Program-made: the position numbers and the translations under genes
Assembly (NCBI RefSeq): GCF_000429945.1
Contig: NZ_AUCV01000008.1
Span: 1 to 64,000, forward strand
Direction of reading: 5' to 3'
Length of the DNA: 64,000 nucleotides
Origin: Desulfogranum japonicum DSM 18378
GTDB taxonomy: Bacteria; Desulfobacterota; Desulfobulbia; Desulfobulbales; Desulfobulbaceae
The notes under the pieces: generated by a model
Database searches by the model: none
The model's input: the letters and a program-made list of their open reading frames with translations, nothing else
What the model was told of the DNA's origin: nothing
Part shown: piece by piece, positions 53,818 through 63,483 of the stretch
Layout: each line of letters opens with the position of its first letter
How positions within the stretch are numbered: the first letter of the stretch is position 1

Positions 53818-55583
53818 AGCTACTGCTCCCGGGTGAGCAGGCGAGAATGATTACCATAGCTGCCTTTATAGGCGTGATGTCAGGATTTTCCATTATTGCC
53901 TTCAGAGAGGCTGTGGAACTGGTGCATGAGGTCGTTTTTGTCGGAGGGTATAATCTCCTTGGCATTGAACAGGGAGGGTGGCGTTGTCTGCTTATCCCTT
54001 TATTACCCATGGCTGGTGCAGTTGGCCTTATTCCTTTATCCCTGCTTTTTCCCGGAAAAGTTAACGGCTATGGTCTCCCTGCCTTCTTGCGTCGGGTAAA
54101 TCTGGAAAATGGAGTTATCCGTGCACGCAATATTTTTATTAAAATTGTGGCAACGGCTCTCACCATTGGTTCCGGTAATTCGGCAGGTGTGGAGGGGCCC
54201 ATCGCGCAGATTGGAGGGGCGGTCGGTTCACAAGTAGGGCAACGCTTCCGTGTTAGCGGTAAGCGTATGAAGGTTTACATCGCAGCAGGCTGCGCAGGAG
54301 GAATAGCAGGTATTTTTAATGCGCCGCTGGCAGGCATTTTTTTTGCCGCTGAAATTGTTCTCCTTGGTACCTATGAAATTTCATCTTTTTCCGCACTTGT
54401 CATTTCTTCTGCGCTTTCCACTGTTGTTTCCAGGGCCTATTATGGGCAGGTTCCCGCTTTTCCTATTCCTGACTACCAGATTGTAAATTATTTTGTTGAG
54501 TTGCCATTGTATGCAATAATGGCCTTTCTTGTTGGAATTCTTGCAGTTATTCATATTCGTTTTTTTTATTATGTGAGGGATAAGTTTCAAAACCTCCCAT
54601 TGCATCCGCAGGCTAAACCAATACTGGGAGCTTTTCTTGTAGGATGCATAGGGATTTTCTTCCCACAGATTATGGGGGATGGCTATGGCTACATTGAAAA
54701 GACTTTAACAGGTCATGGTGTTGTCTGGCTGATGTTTGTATTGATCTTCCTTAAGTCCATAGGCACAGCCATAACCCTGGGTTCAGGGGGCGCAGGAGGC
54801 GTTTTTGCTCCCTCGCTGTTTATTGGCGCCGTTATCGGCGGGGCATATGGTGGCGTGGTTCATAACTGGTTTCCCGGTCTGACAGCCGATCCCGGAGCAT
54901 ATGCAACTGTCGGTATCGGTGCTTTTATGGCGGCTTCAACCCATGCTCCCCTGACTGCGATTTTTCTCCTGTTTGAAATGACAGGAAATTACATGATCAT
55001 CATCCCTGTTATGATGACCGCTGTCATCGGTACCATGACTGCAACCAGATTTTATTCAGACTCAATTGATACAGTCGATTTTACACGTCAGGGTATTGAT
55101 ATCCATCAAGGAAGAGAAGTGGCTATCATGAAATCCATCCGTGTTGGTAAAGCTATTATTGAAGACGTTGATTTTATCAGTGAGAATGCAAATATAAATC
55201 ATCTTCTAGAGTTATTTCGTTTTGCAAAAGACAGTTTTTATTTTCCCGTGGTAAACCATAAGGGGCTCATGGTAGGTGTTGTTTCCATGCAGGATGTCAA
55301 GACAATACTCCACGATGAAGAACAGCGGGTCTGTTACCTGGTAGGTGCCATCTGTACTAGAGATGTGATCATGCTGACCCCTGACGCAACCTGTTACGAA
55401 GCCATGCAGCTTTTCGATATTAAGGGGATTGATGAAATCCCTGTGGTGGAATCCCATGAAGAACCGTGGGTGCTCGGTATGCTCAGACGACAGGATGTAA
55501 TAGCAGCGTATAACCATGAAATGCTCAACCGGGGTATTAACGAAAAGGCTGAATCCATCCGTATGTTATGTTCAGCGACCTGA
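53802..55583 (+). CDS. CLC chloride channel/antiporter with C-terminal CBS pair
   Basis: The CLC fold (about residues 1-430) has ion-path motifs GSGNSAGVEGPIAQIGG (the gating glutamate in GxEGP) and GSGGAGGVFAPSLFIGA (GxFxP). IFLLFEMTGNY holds the position of the proton glutamate region. A CBS pair follows (FISENANINHLLELFRFAK; IMLTPDATCYEAMQLFDIKGIDEIPVV). It may be a channel or an antiporter. ATG 53802 was chosen over an upstream in-frame GTG or ATG inside the dgt gene. The overlap with dgt is 16 nt. A terminator follows. Confidence 0.93.
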   Translation: MRAKLKLLLPGEQARMITIAAFIGVMSGFSIIAFREAVELVHEVVFVGGYNLLGIEQGGWRCLLIPLLPMAGAVGLIPLSLLFPGKVNGYGLPAFLRRVNLENGVIRARNIFIKIVATALTIGSGNSAGVEGPIAQIGGAVGSQVGQRFRVSGKRMKVYIAAGCAGGIAGIFNAPLAGIFFAAEIVLLGTYEISSFSALVISSALSTVVSRAYYGQVPAFPIPDYQIVNYFVELPLYAIMAFLVGILAVIHIRFFYYVRDKFQNLPLHPQAKPILGAFLVGCIGIFFPQIMGDGYGYIEKTLTGHGVVWLMFVLIFLKSIGTAITLGSGGAGGVFAPSLFIGAVIGGAYGGVVHNWFPGLTADPGAYATVGIGAFMAASTHAPLTAIFLLFEMTGNYMIIIPVMMTAVIGTMTATRFYSDSIDTVDFTRQGIDIHQGREVAIMKSIRVGKAIIEDVDFISENANINHLLELFRFAKDSFYFPVVNHKGLMVGVVSMQDVKTILHDEEQRVCYLVGAICTRDVIMLTPDATCYEAMQLFDIKGIDEIPVVESHEEPWVLGMLRRQDVIAAYNHEMLNRGINEKAESIRMLCSAT

Positions 55584-55626
55584 GCATATGCCTCATATAG
55601 GAGTAAACATCAAATGAGGAATTTGT

Positions 55627-55657
55627 AAAAGAGCACCGGAAAGGTGCTCTTTTTTTT
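55627..55657 (+). terminator. Intrinsic terminator after the CLC gene
   Basis: AGAGCACC (55630-55637) pairs with GGTGCTCT (55643-55650), loop GGAAA, followed by seven T. It is a clear rho-independent terminator 44 nt after the CLC stop. Confidence 0.93.
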
Positions 55658-55756
55658 ACATTTTCCTTCCTGTCAATAAATAGGAAAATCTTATTATAGC
55701 TGTTGATTATGTTCCCTTGATGTATAATATCTTTATACATCTCCGTGAGCAGCAAT

Positions 55757-56137
55757 ATGAGGTACTCTGTGAAGATTACTCTTTTTTCTTTTGGCTACAA
55801 ACATGGTTTTCCTGAGGCGGACATGGTCATTGATGTGCGCTTTCTCCCTAATCCCTATTGGGTCCCGGAACTCAAGCCCCACAGTGGCTGCGACCCCAGG
55901 GTCGCTCTATATGCCCTGGGTAACGAAAGTGGACGCCATTTTCTTGAGTACCTGGAGCCGTTTCTGGACTTTCTTCTGCAAGAACACGCTTCCAGGGAAA
56001 GGGAGCAGTTTACTGTAGCAATAGGCTGTACTGGAGGTAAACATAGAAGTGTCGCTGTTGTTGAGCACCTTAGAAGATTTTTAGATGAAAATCCTTTTCC
56101 CTTGGAAGCATATCACCGGGATATGGACAAGGAATAA
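55757..56137 (+). CDS. Stand-alone RapZ C-terminal domain protein
   Basis: The 126 residues match only the C-terminal half of RapZ/YvcJ proteins: LFSFGYKHGFPEADMVIDVRFLPNPYWVPELKP, then AIGCTGGKHRSVAVVEHL and a HRDMDKE tail. The N-terminal P-loop ATPase of full RapZ is absent; the gene begins at the junction. In RapZ this half binds RNA and carries the GlcN6P regulatory site. It may act alone or with another RapZ subunit. ATG 55757 was chosen; the GTG four codons upstream is possible. It ends 38 nt before the phasin-like gene. Confidence 0.87.
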   Translation: MRYSVKITLFSFGYKHGFPEADMVIDVRFLPNPYWVPELKPHSGCDPRVALYALGNESGRHFLEYLEPFLDFLLQEHASREREQFTVAIGCTGGKHRSVAVVEHLRRFLDENPFPLEAYHRDMDKE

Positions 56138-56175
56138 CAAATCATGTAATCCCACAAACATGTGAGGAGGATCGT

Positions 56176-56490
56176 ATGAAAGAACTATTTAAAAATGTTG
56201 TGTATGCCGGTCTGGGAGCAGCCTTTCTCACCAAGGAAAAGATTGAGGACATTAAAACTGACCTGATCGAAAAGGGTAAAATGAGTCAGGAAGAAGGAAA
56301 ACAGTTTGTTGATGACCTGGTAAAAAAATCTGAACAGGCAAAGGAACAATTTGAGTTGTGGCTGAACAAACGGGTTGAAGAAAAAGTGAAGCAGCTTAAC
56401 CTGGCCACCGCAGATGAGGTGCAGGAGTTGCGTAGGCAGATTGCCGAACTACAGGTTGCCCTGAATAAAAACAGTAGCGACGAATCCTGA
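56176..56490 (+). CDS. Phasin-like (PhaF/PhaI-type) small coiled-coil protein
   Basis: The 104-residue product has a short hydrophobic N-terminus (LFKNVVYAGLGAAFLTKEKIEDI) and a helical remainder (QEEGKQFVDDLVKKSEQAKEQFELWL, then VQELRRQIAELQVALNKN). This is the layout of phasin-superfamily proteins. No polyhydroxyalkanoate synthase is present, so membrane or regulatory roles are equally possible. GAGGAGG lies 5 nt before the ATG. It is 9 nt upstream of ubiB, with which it is known to co-occur. Confidence 0.75.
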   Translation: MKELFKNVVYAGLGAAFLTKEKIEDIKTDLIEKGKMSQEEGKQFVDDLVKKSEQAKEQFELWLNKRVEEKVKQLNLATADEVQELRRQIAELQVALNKNSSDES

Positions 56491-56499
56491 TTCTGGACG

Positions 56500-58197
56500 A
56501 TGTTCAGTATCCGAAAACTTGGGGCCATTGGACGTACATATCGTCATTTAAACCGGTATCACCGGATATTACGCGTCCTTTTCAAATACGGTTTTGAAGA
56601 CCTGGTTGATCGTTTGCACATAGATCAGTATCTTGAATCTGGTCTGCAGATGATCAACCGAAAACCTCGTGAGCAAATCACCCGTTTTTCCCGGCCAGAA
56701 CGATTGCGACTGGTCTTTGAAGAGCTTGGGCCCACCTTCATCAAACTTGGCCAGCTGCTTTCCACCAGGCCCGACCTTATTCCCGCGTCATACGTTCATG
56801 AACTGACAAAACTTCAGGACGACATCCCTCCCTTTGCTTCGGAGGCTGTCAAAGAAATTTTCCAGGAAGAGTTGGGGAAAAATCCTGAAGAGTTTTTTTT
56901 GTCATTTGAATCTGAACCACTGGCAGCAGCATCCATAGGCCAGGTACACTTTGCTCGTCTGGACAGCGGTGAAGAGGTAGTTGTGAAGGTGCAACGGCCA
57001 AAGATCGACCAGGTCATAGCTGTCGATCTGGAGATTCTTGCTCATCTGGCCAGTCTCATGGAACAATACCTTGAAGAGTTCCAGGGGCATAGTCCCTCTG
57101 ATATTGTTGAAGAATTTGCAAGGGGACTGAGCAGGGAAATAGATTTCAATACGGAACTGGCGAACATACAACGATTCAGCCGTCAATTTGAGGGAAACAA
57201 CACCATTCTTGTCCCCAAAGTTTATCCCCACTTGAGCACAGAACGTATTCTGGTTATGGAATATATAGCCGGTGTGAAGTGCTCCCACTTGCAGAAGTTG
57301 AAGGATATGGATTGTGATCTTTCGCTATTGGCCAGACGTGGGGCGAATCTGGTGATGGAGCAGATTTTCGTGCATGGTTTTTTTCATGCCGACCCTCACC
57401 CGGGAAATATTTTTATCCTGCCGGGTAACGTGATCAGTTTCATTGATTTTGGTCAGATGGGACGTCTGTCATTGCGGGACCGGGAGGTGTTTGCCAATCT
57501 CGTCCTGAGTCTGGTTTCTGGTGATGAACGTAAAATCCTCAACGGTATTCTTGCCATTACCATTCAACAGGGAGAAGTGGACCGGGAGCTTCTCAGTCGC
57601 GATCTTGCGGGACTCATCGATCTGTACCTCTACCGTCCTTTAGGCGAGATAAAAGCTGCCAAACTCCTTCAGGACATGCTGGATTTGATTTCAAGACACA
57701 AGTTATCTTTCAGGCCCAGCATGTATTTGATGATGAAAGCCCTCAGCACAGTTGAAGGTGTTGGGCTGATGCTGGATCCGGACCTGCAATTAATACTTCT
57801 TGCCAAACCGTTCATGCGAAAAATTCAACTTGGTCGCATGGATCCCAGAAGAATTACGGAAGATATACTGGACACATCCGAGTCCTATGTTCAGCTGTTG
57901 CGGGAGATGCCTGATGAAGTATTGAGTATCCTCAAATTATTGCGAACCGGCAAGATGAAGGTTGAATTTGAGCATCTGGGCTTACAATCTCTCCGCAAGA
58001 CCTTGGATAGGGTGTCCAATCGCATCGCATATTCCATAGTACTGGCCGCCCTTATTATTGGTAGCTCACTGATTGTTCTTTCAGATATACCCCCTCGCTG
58101 GCACGATATACCGCTTATCGGCATCATTGGTTTTCTTGTGGCCGGAGTTATGGGCTTCTGGTTGCTGCTGTCCATCCTTCGGCATGGACGTATGTAG
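56500..58197 (+). CDS. ubiB: UbiB/ABC1/ADCK-family atypical protein kinase
   Basis: The family's KxGQ helix is FIKLGQLLSTRPDLIP (near residue 86). The alanine-rich loop AAASIGQVHFA, VVVKVQRPKID (ATP lysine), the catalytic HADPHPGNIFIL and DFGQMG follow. The C-terminus has two membrane spans (IAYSIVLAALIIGSSLIVL and IPLIGIIGFLVAGVMGFWLL). Such proteins support ubiquinone biosynthesis or lipid metabolism through ATPase activity. Anaerobes lacking ubiquinone often keep a copy whose role is unclear. Length, 565 residues, is normal. Confidence 0.93.
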   Translation: MFSIRKLGAIGRTYRHLNRYHRILRVLFKYGFEDLVDRLHIDQYLESGLQMINRKPREQITRFSRPERLRLVFEELGPTFIKLGQLLSTRPDLIPASYVHELTKLQDDIPPFASEAVKEIFQEELGKNPEEFFLSFESEPLAAASIGQVHFARLDSGEEVVVKVQRPKIDQVIAVDLEILAHLASLMEQYLEEFQGHSPSDIVEEFARGLSREIDFNTELANIQRFSRQFEGNNTILVPKVYPHLSTERILVMEYIAGVKCSHLQKLKDMDCDLSLLARRGANLVMEQIFVHGFFHADPHPGNIFILPGNVISFIDFGQMGRLSLRDREVFANLVLSLVSGDERKILNGILAITIQQGEVDRELLSRDLAGLIDLYLYRPLGEIKAAKLLQDMLDLISRHKLSFRPSMYLMMKALSTVEGVGLMLDPDLQLILLAKPFMRKIQLGRMDPRRITEDILDTSESYVQLLREMPDEVLSILKLLRTGKMKVEFEHLGLQSLRKTLDRVSNRIAYSIVLAALIIGSSLIVLSDIPPRWHDIPLIGIIGFLVAGVMGFWLLLSILRHGRM

Positions 58198-58273
58198 AAA
58201 GCGAGACAATCGCAGAAGTAACTGGGCTCAGGTACTTCATCTTCGGACAATATCACTTTTCCGCATAGATGGG

Positions 58274-58402
58274 CTATAACGAAAAACCACGATTGTCCAT
58301 AATTGAAACACCTGAGACCTGTTGAAGTTCTGTGGGAAATGAAATTAACGAGATGTACTCCTCGCAATCAATTACTGGCAGAGTTCTCAGCACATGTCCC
58401 AT
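58274..58402 (-). CDS. Possible 42-residue ORF downstream of ydbL
   Basis: A short frame reads GHVLRTLPVIDCEEYISLIS, then FPTELQQVSGVSIMDN, with protein-like composition, in the 236-bp gap between ubiB and ydbL. No clear Shine-Dalgarno is present. It may be a short gene at the end of the ydbHE-L operon, or chance. Confidence 0.2.
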   Translation of the reverse strand: MGHVLRTLPVIDCEEYISLISFPTELQQVSGVSIMDNRGFSL

Positions 58403-58433
58403 GAAATAGTTGCAGAATACATGGGCGATGCTT

Positions 58434-58757
58434 TTACTTCTTCATCCACTTGCCATTGATATGGATGAATTGACCCGCAGGGGTCTTTTCAATGGCTGTT
58501 TTTCCAGCAAGCTTTTCCACTGCCTGAAGAGATGTATTCCTTTTTTGGGCAATTTCCTGATACTGTTTTTTTCGAGCTGCGTTAATTGATTGTACGAGTT
58601 TATCAACTTCGCCGTTTCCAGGTTTAACACTCTGAAGGTATCCGCTGGGAGTTTCGCCTACCAAACCTTTCTGTTTGGCATTTTGCAGGTCCATAGCAAA
58701 AATAGATGCCGAACTGAAGAACAGGGTAACTAAAAAATAGAGAAATATTTTTTTCAT
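58434..58757 (-). CDS. ydbL: YdbL-family (DUF1318) periplasmic protein
   Basis: A signal peptide (MKKIFLYFLVTLFFSSASIFA) is followed by a DUF1318 domain: DLQNAKQKGLVGETPSGYL, VDKLVQSINAARKKQYQEIAQK and the closing GQFIHINGKWMKK. All these match E. coli YdbL. The mature protein works with YdbH and the YnbE lipoprotein in outer-membrane lipid transport. Operon position, 11 nt after ynbE, supports it. Confidence 0.92.
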   Translation of the reverse strand: MKKIFLYFLVTLFFSSASIFAMDLQNAKQKGLVGETPSGYLQSVKPGNGEVDKLVQSINAARKKQYQEIAQKRNTSLQAVEKLAGKTAIEKTPAGQFIHINGKWMKK

Positions 58758-58768
58758 AAAAGGGCTCC

Positions 58769-58966
58769 TTAAAACAATCCACTATCTTCACTGAGTACTT
58801 GTTCCAAATCTTTTTCAACCTTCACCTGAATCTCATGTTTGATATTCACATTAAGGTTGATGGTAATTGGCTTTTCCGGAGGAGCGACTTCCACCCTTGG
58901 GGTACAGCCTCCGAGGATAAGAAAAAAGGACAACAAAAACAAAAAAGCATAGGGAGGTTTATTCAT
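58769..58966 (-). CDS. ynbE: YnbE-like outer-membrane lipoprotein
   Basis: A lipoprotein signal ending in the lipobox ILGGC is followed by TPRVEVAPPEKPITINLNVNIKHEIQVKVEKDLE, very like E. coli YnbE. YnbE stacks on the C-terminus of YdbH to complete the lipid bridge at the outer membrane. ATG 58966 is chosen because AAGGAG lies 5 nt upstream; the longer frame to 58984 runs through that site. It lies between ydbH and ydbL. Confidence 0.92.
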   Translation of the reverse strand: MNKPPYAFLFLLSFFLILGGCTPRVEVAPPEKPITINLNVNIKHEIQVKVEKDLEQVLSEDSGLF

Positions 58967-59033
58967 AATGGCTCCTTGGGACATGAAGGCACATGGAAAT
59001 GAATTACTCTGAGGATACTGAAACGGCTGGTGA

Positions 59034-61556
59034 CTATTTACGCTCAGTCTCCCTCTGTTTATGGGATCCGGCCTTGAGCGAATGCTGGAGCTCTTTATCC
59101 AGGTCGGAAGTGACTTTATTATTGTACTGGACGCTTCGCAGAAGCGAAAGAAGATTTTGTTCTGTATGGATATTCAAATGTACAGGTCTGGTTTCAGATA
59201 AATGTGGACTTTTTCCCTGAAGTTGTATCTCCACCAGCAGATTACCGTCTGGATGGTAGGTCACTGTGGCCTGCAGTAATGTATAATAGAATTCCTGCAA
59301 AGCCCGCAGAACCATTTCTGTATATTTACTTTGTTGTCCTGTGTCGGGGGGCTGATAACGAATAACACCTTGGTTTCCGATGCCATGAACCTCGCCTTCA
59401 TTTACAACGAAACCTTCCGACGTTTGTTGAACGGGCAGGTGCCCAGAGACTGTTCCTTCTACTTCCAGCCCCTGTGCCTTGAAATAACTGATAAGTGAGG
59501 CAAGATTTATGTCATTGAAATAGAGAGTTGTATCATTACTCTTTTCTGTGAGCGAGAGTGTAAAGGGGGCGGCCTGAATTTTTCCCCCGAGAGTCTTGGC
59601 TGATACTTCTTGAAAAATGACTGCAGGGAGAGCTGATTGCTCTCGGTTATCAATAACGGTGGTGACCTGAACCTGTTCCAGGGGCACAAGCATATGTAAT
59701 TGTTCTATACTTAATGTGCCTGGTTCCGGTGTGCGAAGTATTTTCCCAAACTGGAATTTTTCTTCAGCATTCAGCCCTGTGTATGGGAAACCAAGGATAG
59801 AGCCTGCTCCATTTTTTATGTTCAATTCAACAGTTGTCTCTGGTGTGTCACCAACTCCCCACACAGTGGAGAACGTACATGCTGCCTGCCCCCCTGTCAG
59901 ATCAAAGGGGATTTGCTTTCCTTTGATGAGTTTTTGCAGGGAGTTTGATCCCTGAAAACTATGGGTGGTGGTACCGTTGATATGACCTTTCCCGGTATGC
60001 ATATTATGTTGCAAATGGAGTGTTATCAGGTCTTCTGGACCACCTGTGTTAAGTAGTATTGTCCCTGTAACGATATCTTTCGAGGAAGCAATTTCTGTCT
60101 CTACAGTACGAAAAGGTATGGCATATTCTGAAAATTGCACCTTGGCATCTGCAACACGACTCCTGATCTCATAAGCCAAATTTTTGCCAGATTGTTCGAG
60201 CAGGTTGATAGTAAGCTCTGCCTGCTTCAGAGATGCTCGTGTCTTGTTATGATGGATTGTCAGAGGAGAAAGTTGTATTCCCAGGGGAGCCAGCATCCAT
60301 TTTGCCTGTTCAACAGTGAGTTGCAGAGGATTTTTCGGGTGTATTGTTATTTCGGGGATGGAGATGCTTTTCAGATCAAGCCCCTTGCCGGATACTGTAT
60401 CCAGAATCGCCTCAAATTTGACAATATCTCTGGCTTTTCTGCTCATGGAAAATTGGCGTGGCTGCATTACAACGTGAGCAATGTTTGTTTCTTTAGTTTT
60501 TATGTTGTTGATTTTCCACTGCATATCTGGAGCAAATGCCAATGACCAGTCTTGCTCCTGCCAATAGTATTCTCCTGCCAGCCCTATCTGCAGGCCATCA
60601 AAGGAGGAGGATTCGCTTTGCATGCTGCCTGCTTCCATATGGCTCCCGGGGAAGAGAATCAGTTTTTCGGATTCTTCGTACTTACCCTCAGCTGTTACTG
60701 TAAAAGAACTTAGAGTGTTCTGATGTATACTCATGTTTCTGATTGCACAGCCCATGGAAAAGTCCAGACTATTGTCCCAGGTTGCCTGGCCTTGGAAATC
60801 AAGAGATCCTTTGACCGATTCCTGAGAGGTAAGGGTAAGAAAAGGTGTGATATCTTGAAGGGATATATGTGCTTCAGCCTTTAAGGCCGCGGGAGTTAGG
60901 TTCAGGTAAGCTGTTTGCTCTTGGATACCTGGAGCGGCAAGTGTCGCTATGACTTCGATTTCCTTGGTTTTTTTTGCTGGTGCACGGATGGTACATTTGA
61001 ATCGTCCAGCATTTTTGAGGCCTGCCCCAATTTCAATTTTTCGCTGTACTTGGCTGTCGTGCAGCTGAAATGTTATCAGTTGCTGGGTAACTTCGGTATA
61101 TGGCAGACCATGTATCGATAATTGATCAATACGAATGCGTTGCACTGGAAAATTGGTACCCAGTACTTCCAGTATTTTCTCCACAAGTTGTGGTATTGAG
61201 GAATGAGTAAACGTATCTCTGCTTTGAGGCTCTTGAGGTGTACTGGGGAGAGATATTTGTAATGTGCCGATATGAAGCTCATGTATAGATTTTTGCTTGA
61301 GGGTGTCAGGGGAATATATGGCTGATACATTTTCGGCCTTAACATTGATGGGGCCTTTGTCTGTAGTTACAGACAGTTTCAGATTCCGGAGGAGAAGGTG
61401 ATTAAGGGAGACTGTCTCAAGGTGCATCTCTAGGTTGTGTGGCGTTGCCCTGTTGACATACAGGGGCACTATAAATTCGAGGAGCGGAACTCTAGCGAAC
61501 ACCATACATAGAGATATGAGTAGAAACAGAAAAAGTATGCGAAAGAATTTTTTCAT
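59034..61556 (-). CDS. ydbH: YdbH-type AsmA-like phospholipid transport protein
   Basis: The 840-residue protein has an N-terminal membrane anchor (FRILFLFLLISLCMVFARV) and an extended beta-rich body. Its C-terminal third (LNIKNGAGSILGFPYTGLNAEEKFQFG, VLRALQEFYYTLLQATVTYHPDGNLLVEIQLQGKSP) matches the dicarboxylate/YdbH-like end. In E. coli YdbH, TamB and YhdP redundantly carry phospholipids to the outer membrane. Gene order ydbH-ynbE-ydbL is the same here. Identification rests mainly on the operon partners and C-terminal region. Confidence 0.88.
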   Translation of the reverse strand: MKKFFRILFLFLLISLCMVFARVPLLEFIVPLYVNRATPHNLEMHLETVSLNHLLLRNLKLSVTTDKGPINVKAENVSAIYSPDTLKQKSIHELHIGTLQISLPSTPQEPQSRDTFTHSSIPQLVEKILEVLGTNFPVQRIRIDQLSIHGLPYTEVTQQLITFQLHDSQVQRKIEIGAGLKNAGRFKCTIRAPAKKTKEIEVIATLAAPGIQEQTAYLNLTPAALKAEAHISLQDITPFLTLTSQESVKGSLDFQGQATWDNSLDFSMGCAIRNMSIHQNTLSSFTVTAEGKYEESEKLILFPGSHMEAGSMQSESSSFDGLQIGLAGEYYWQEQDWSLAFAPDMQWKINNIKTKETNIAHVVMQPRQFSMSRKARDIVKFEAILDTVSGKGLDLKSISIPEITIHPKNPLQLTVEQAKWMLAPLGIQLSPLTIHHNKTRASLKQAELTINLLEQSGKNLAYEIRSRVADAKVQFSEYAIPFRTVETEIASSKDIVTGTILLNTGGPEDLITLHLQHNMHTGKGHINGTTTHSFQGSNSLQKLIKGKQIPFDLTGGQAACTFSTVWGVGDTPETTVELNIKNGAGSILGFPYTGLNAEEKFQFGKILRTPEPGTLSIEQLHMLVPLEQVQVTTVIDNREQSALPAVIFQEVSAKTLGGKIQAAPFTLSLTEKSNDTTLYFNDINLASLISYFKAQGLEVEGTVSGHLPVQQTSEGFVVNEGEVHGIGNQGVIRYQPPDTGQQSKYTEMVLRALQEFYYTLLQATVTYHPDGNLLVEIQLQGKSPHLSETRPVHLNIHTEQNLLSLLRSVQYNNKVTSDLDKELQHSLKAGSHKQRETERK

Positions 61557-61789
61557 TGCAACAGGAGAACGTATCTATTGCGGCTTAATAGTTGATTTGT
61601 ATATAGTATCACATCGGACCTAGAGATGTTGCATTGTCTATTTGGTTAGCGAAGACTCTTACAGGCGATTGTTTTTTCTACAATAACACCTGGCCGGGAA
61701 AAGGGCATTCTCAGGCAGCCTCCTGGGGCACTGCGCTACTGCAAAATATACTCGTAAGACGTTCTGGCTATCAAGGGTTTGTCACGATT
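61557..61789. other. Intergenic region between ydbH and the FecR gene
   Basis: The stretch is 233 bp and both flanking genes are on the minus strand, so it holds the ydbH leader. No gene, terminator or repeat was found here. A weak plus-strand frame (61634-61942) overlaps the FecR gene antisense and is not credible. Confidence 0.4.
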
Positions 61790-63448
61790 CTACAAAACAA
61801 TGATGCCAATGGTAACTATACCCATGAGCATTTCTTGCCAGCCAGGGGGAGGTTGTTCGATGGTAAGTTGTTGCGGCGGTGTCCATGGAGTGCTTGTTCC
61901 TTTAAAATTTCCTCGAACCCTGATCATATATTTTCCAGGTAAAAGAGGTGTCGAAATGTTGTAAGAATGCGTGCTGAGGGCTTTTTGTTCAATAAGAAGC
62001 TGCTTGAACTGACTGTCTTCAGCAATCTGAATATCGTAACGACAATCATCTCCCATGCTGGGCCAGTTAAGGGTAATGACAGAGGACGACTCAAATGTTG
62101 CTTGCTCTATTTCAGGCTTTTTCGCAATGGTCCAGTGTATAGGGGAAGAGTAGAAGGTGCGAAAACCATCATCGGCAATAGCCTGCACCTGAAAATAATA
62201 GTTGCCGATATCAAGCACTGGTGACTGATACTTTGTTCCTGTGCAGTTTTTTTCCTCTATTATATCTGTAAACTTGCTGTTTTTAGCAAGCTGGCAATGG
62301 TATTGGGCCACGGTTTTGTCCTCAAGCCACTGCACCGTGACTTGGGATTCCCAAGTGGTCATATGAGTTTCAGGAGTAGAAATTACCGGAGCAACAGGAA
62401 TGGTCCGCAGCTGGAGTGGATATGGTCCTGAGGGGATGCTTTCGAATCCTTCATTATCGGTACCAGTAAGCAGTATGTTGTAGTGGCCGTCAGCAAGATC
62501 AGGTATGACAAAGGTAGAGCCGGGCGGAGCGTTTATTTTGGCTAAGGTCCTGGCACCTTCCAGATCTGAACTCAACCGGAGGGTGTAGAACTTGGATTCG
62601 TCCGATCTGGGGGCGGGCAACCGCACCGGCAGCGTTTTTTGAACAGCATCATATTGGCCTATTGCCGGTGGAGGAGGCAGAGGCTTCGGAGGGTCAGGTC
62701 TTTTGCCTTTTGATATTTTTGTTCCTTGGCCGTCAGGCAAAAGTATTGAACTGTTGCCTGCTTGTACTGCAACCAGCCCGCTCAGTGTTTCTATACTGCT
62801 GTCTGTCTCGCTTGTCTTAAGGCGATATTCTGTACCCCGTATGCCGGTTATGGCGGTTGGCGTTCTTGTTCGATGACTGTCATTGTTTTTAAGCCGCTTT
62901 GTCACCGTATTTGTCACCGCCCCCTTTTCGACAGCGTAATCGATTTTAACACTGCCGTCCGTCAGCCGAATAAGGTAATTGAGTGTTACCCGGGAATTGG
63001 CATCAACTCGGGCTGATCTGTTATTAGGGAAGAGGAGATGTGCATAGCCGTCATCTCCGGTTATTAATGCGTCTCCTGCTTTTAAATGGTACGCGTTGAG
63101 GCTGTTCCCTTGAATTTGTTTATGTTGAATGGAAACTGTACCGACCTTGTGGGTAATTTGTGCCTGTAGTGGTTCGGCAATTAAGAGAGAAAGGGGAATT
63201 TGCAGAGAAGTATCCTTTTTGATGAGATAGGGAGGCTTGAGTTTGTTAATGCGGGCTATGATCTTCCAGGAATTTTTGGAATAACAATAATCTCTTGCCA
63301 TGTGGATCAGGTTTGTGCCTGCATGCACATATATTGGGATGAGCTGTTCCACTGCGTGACTGGTTTGACTCGCGGTAAGAAGCATGCACAACATAAAGGA
63401 AAAAACAATTATCTTTTTTCTTGACATTCGGGCATGAAAAACCTGCAT
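61790..63448 (-). CDS. LysM/FecR-domain periplasmic protein with fibronectin-like repeats
   Basis: A signal peptide (to about residue 33) is followed by a LysM-like segment (VHAGTNLIHMARDYCYSKNSWKIIARINKL) and then a FecR domain (about 95-235: GDALITGDDGYAHLLFPNNRSARVDANSRVTLN, TAITGIRGTEYRL). Two fibronectin-like domains (about 325-525) and a short hydrophobic end (MLMGIVTIGIIVL) complete the protein. FecR-LysM proteins are usually paired with CHASE2 adenylate cyclases or OmpR regulators. The regulator gene is 35 bp upstream on the same strand; the cyclase is not in this window. GGGGAG precedes the ATG. Confidence 0.82.
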   Translation of the reverse strand: MQVFHARMSRKKIIVFSFMLCMLLTASQTSHAVEQLIPIYVHAGTNLIHMARDYCYSKNSWKIIARINKLKPPYLIKKDTSLQIPLSLLIAEPLQAQITHKVGTVSIQHKQIQGNSLNAYHLKAGDALITGDDGYAHLLFPNNRSARVDANSRVTLNYLIRLTDGSVKIDYAVEKGAVTNTVTKRLKNNDSHRTRTPTAITGIRGTEYRLKTSETDSSIETLSGLVAVQAGNSSILLPDGQGTKISKGKRPDPPKPLPPPPAIGQYDAVQKTLPVRLPAPRSDESKFYTLRLSSDLEGARTLAKINAPPGSTFVIPDLADGHYNILLTGTDNEGFESIPSGPYPLQLRTIPVAPVISTPETHMTTWESQVTVQWLEDKTVAQYHCQLAKNSKFTDIIEEKNCTGTKYQSPVLDIGNYYFQVQAIADDGFRTFYSSPIHWTIAKKPEIEQATFESSSVITLNWPSMGDDCRYDIQIAEDSQFKQLLIEQKALSTHSYNISTPLLPGKYMIRVRGNFKGTSTPWTPPQQLTIEQPPPGWQEMLMGIVTIGIIVL

Positions 63449-63483
63449 TGTATTCTCCCCGGCAGATGGGATATGAGATGTAT

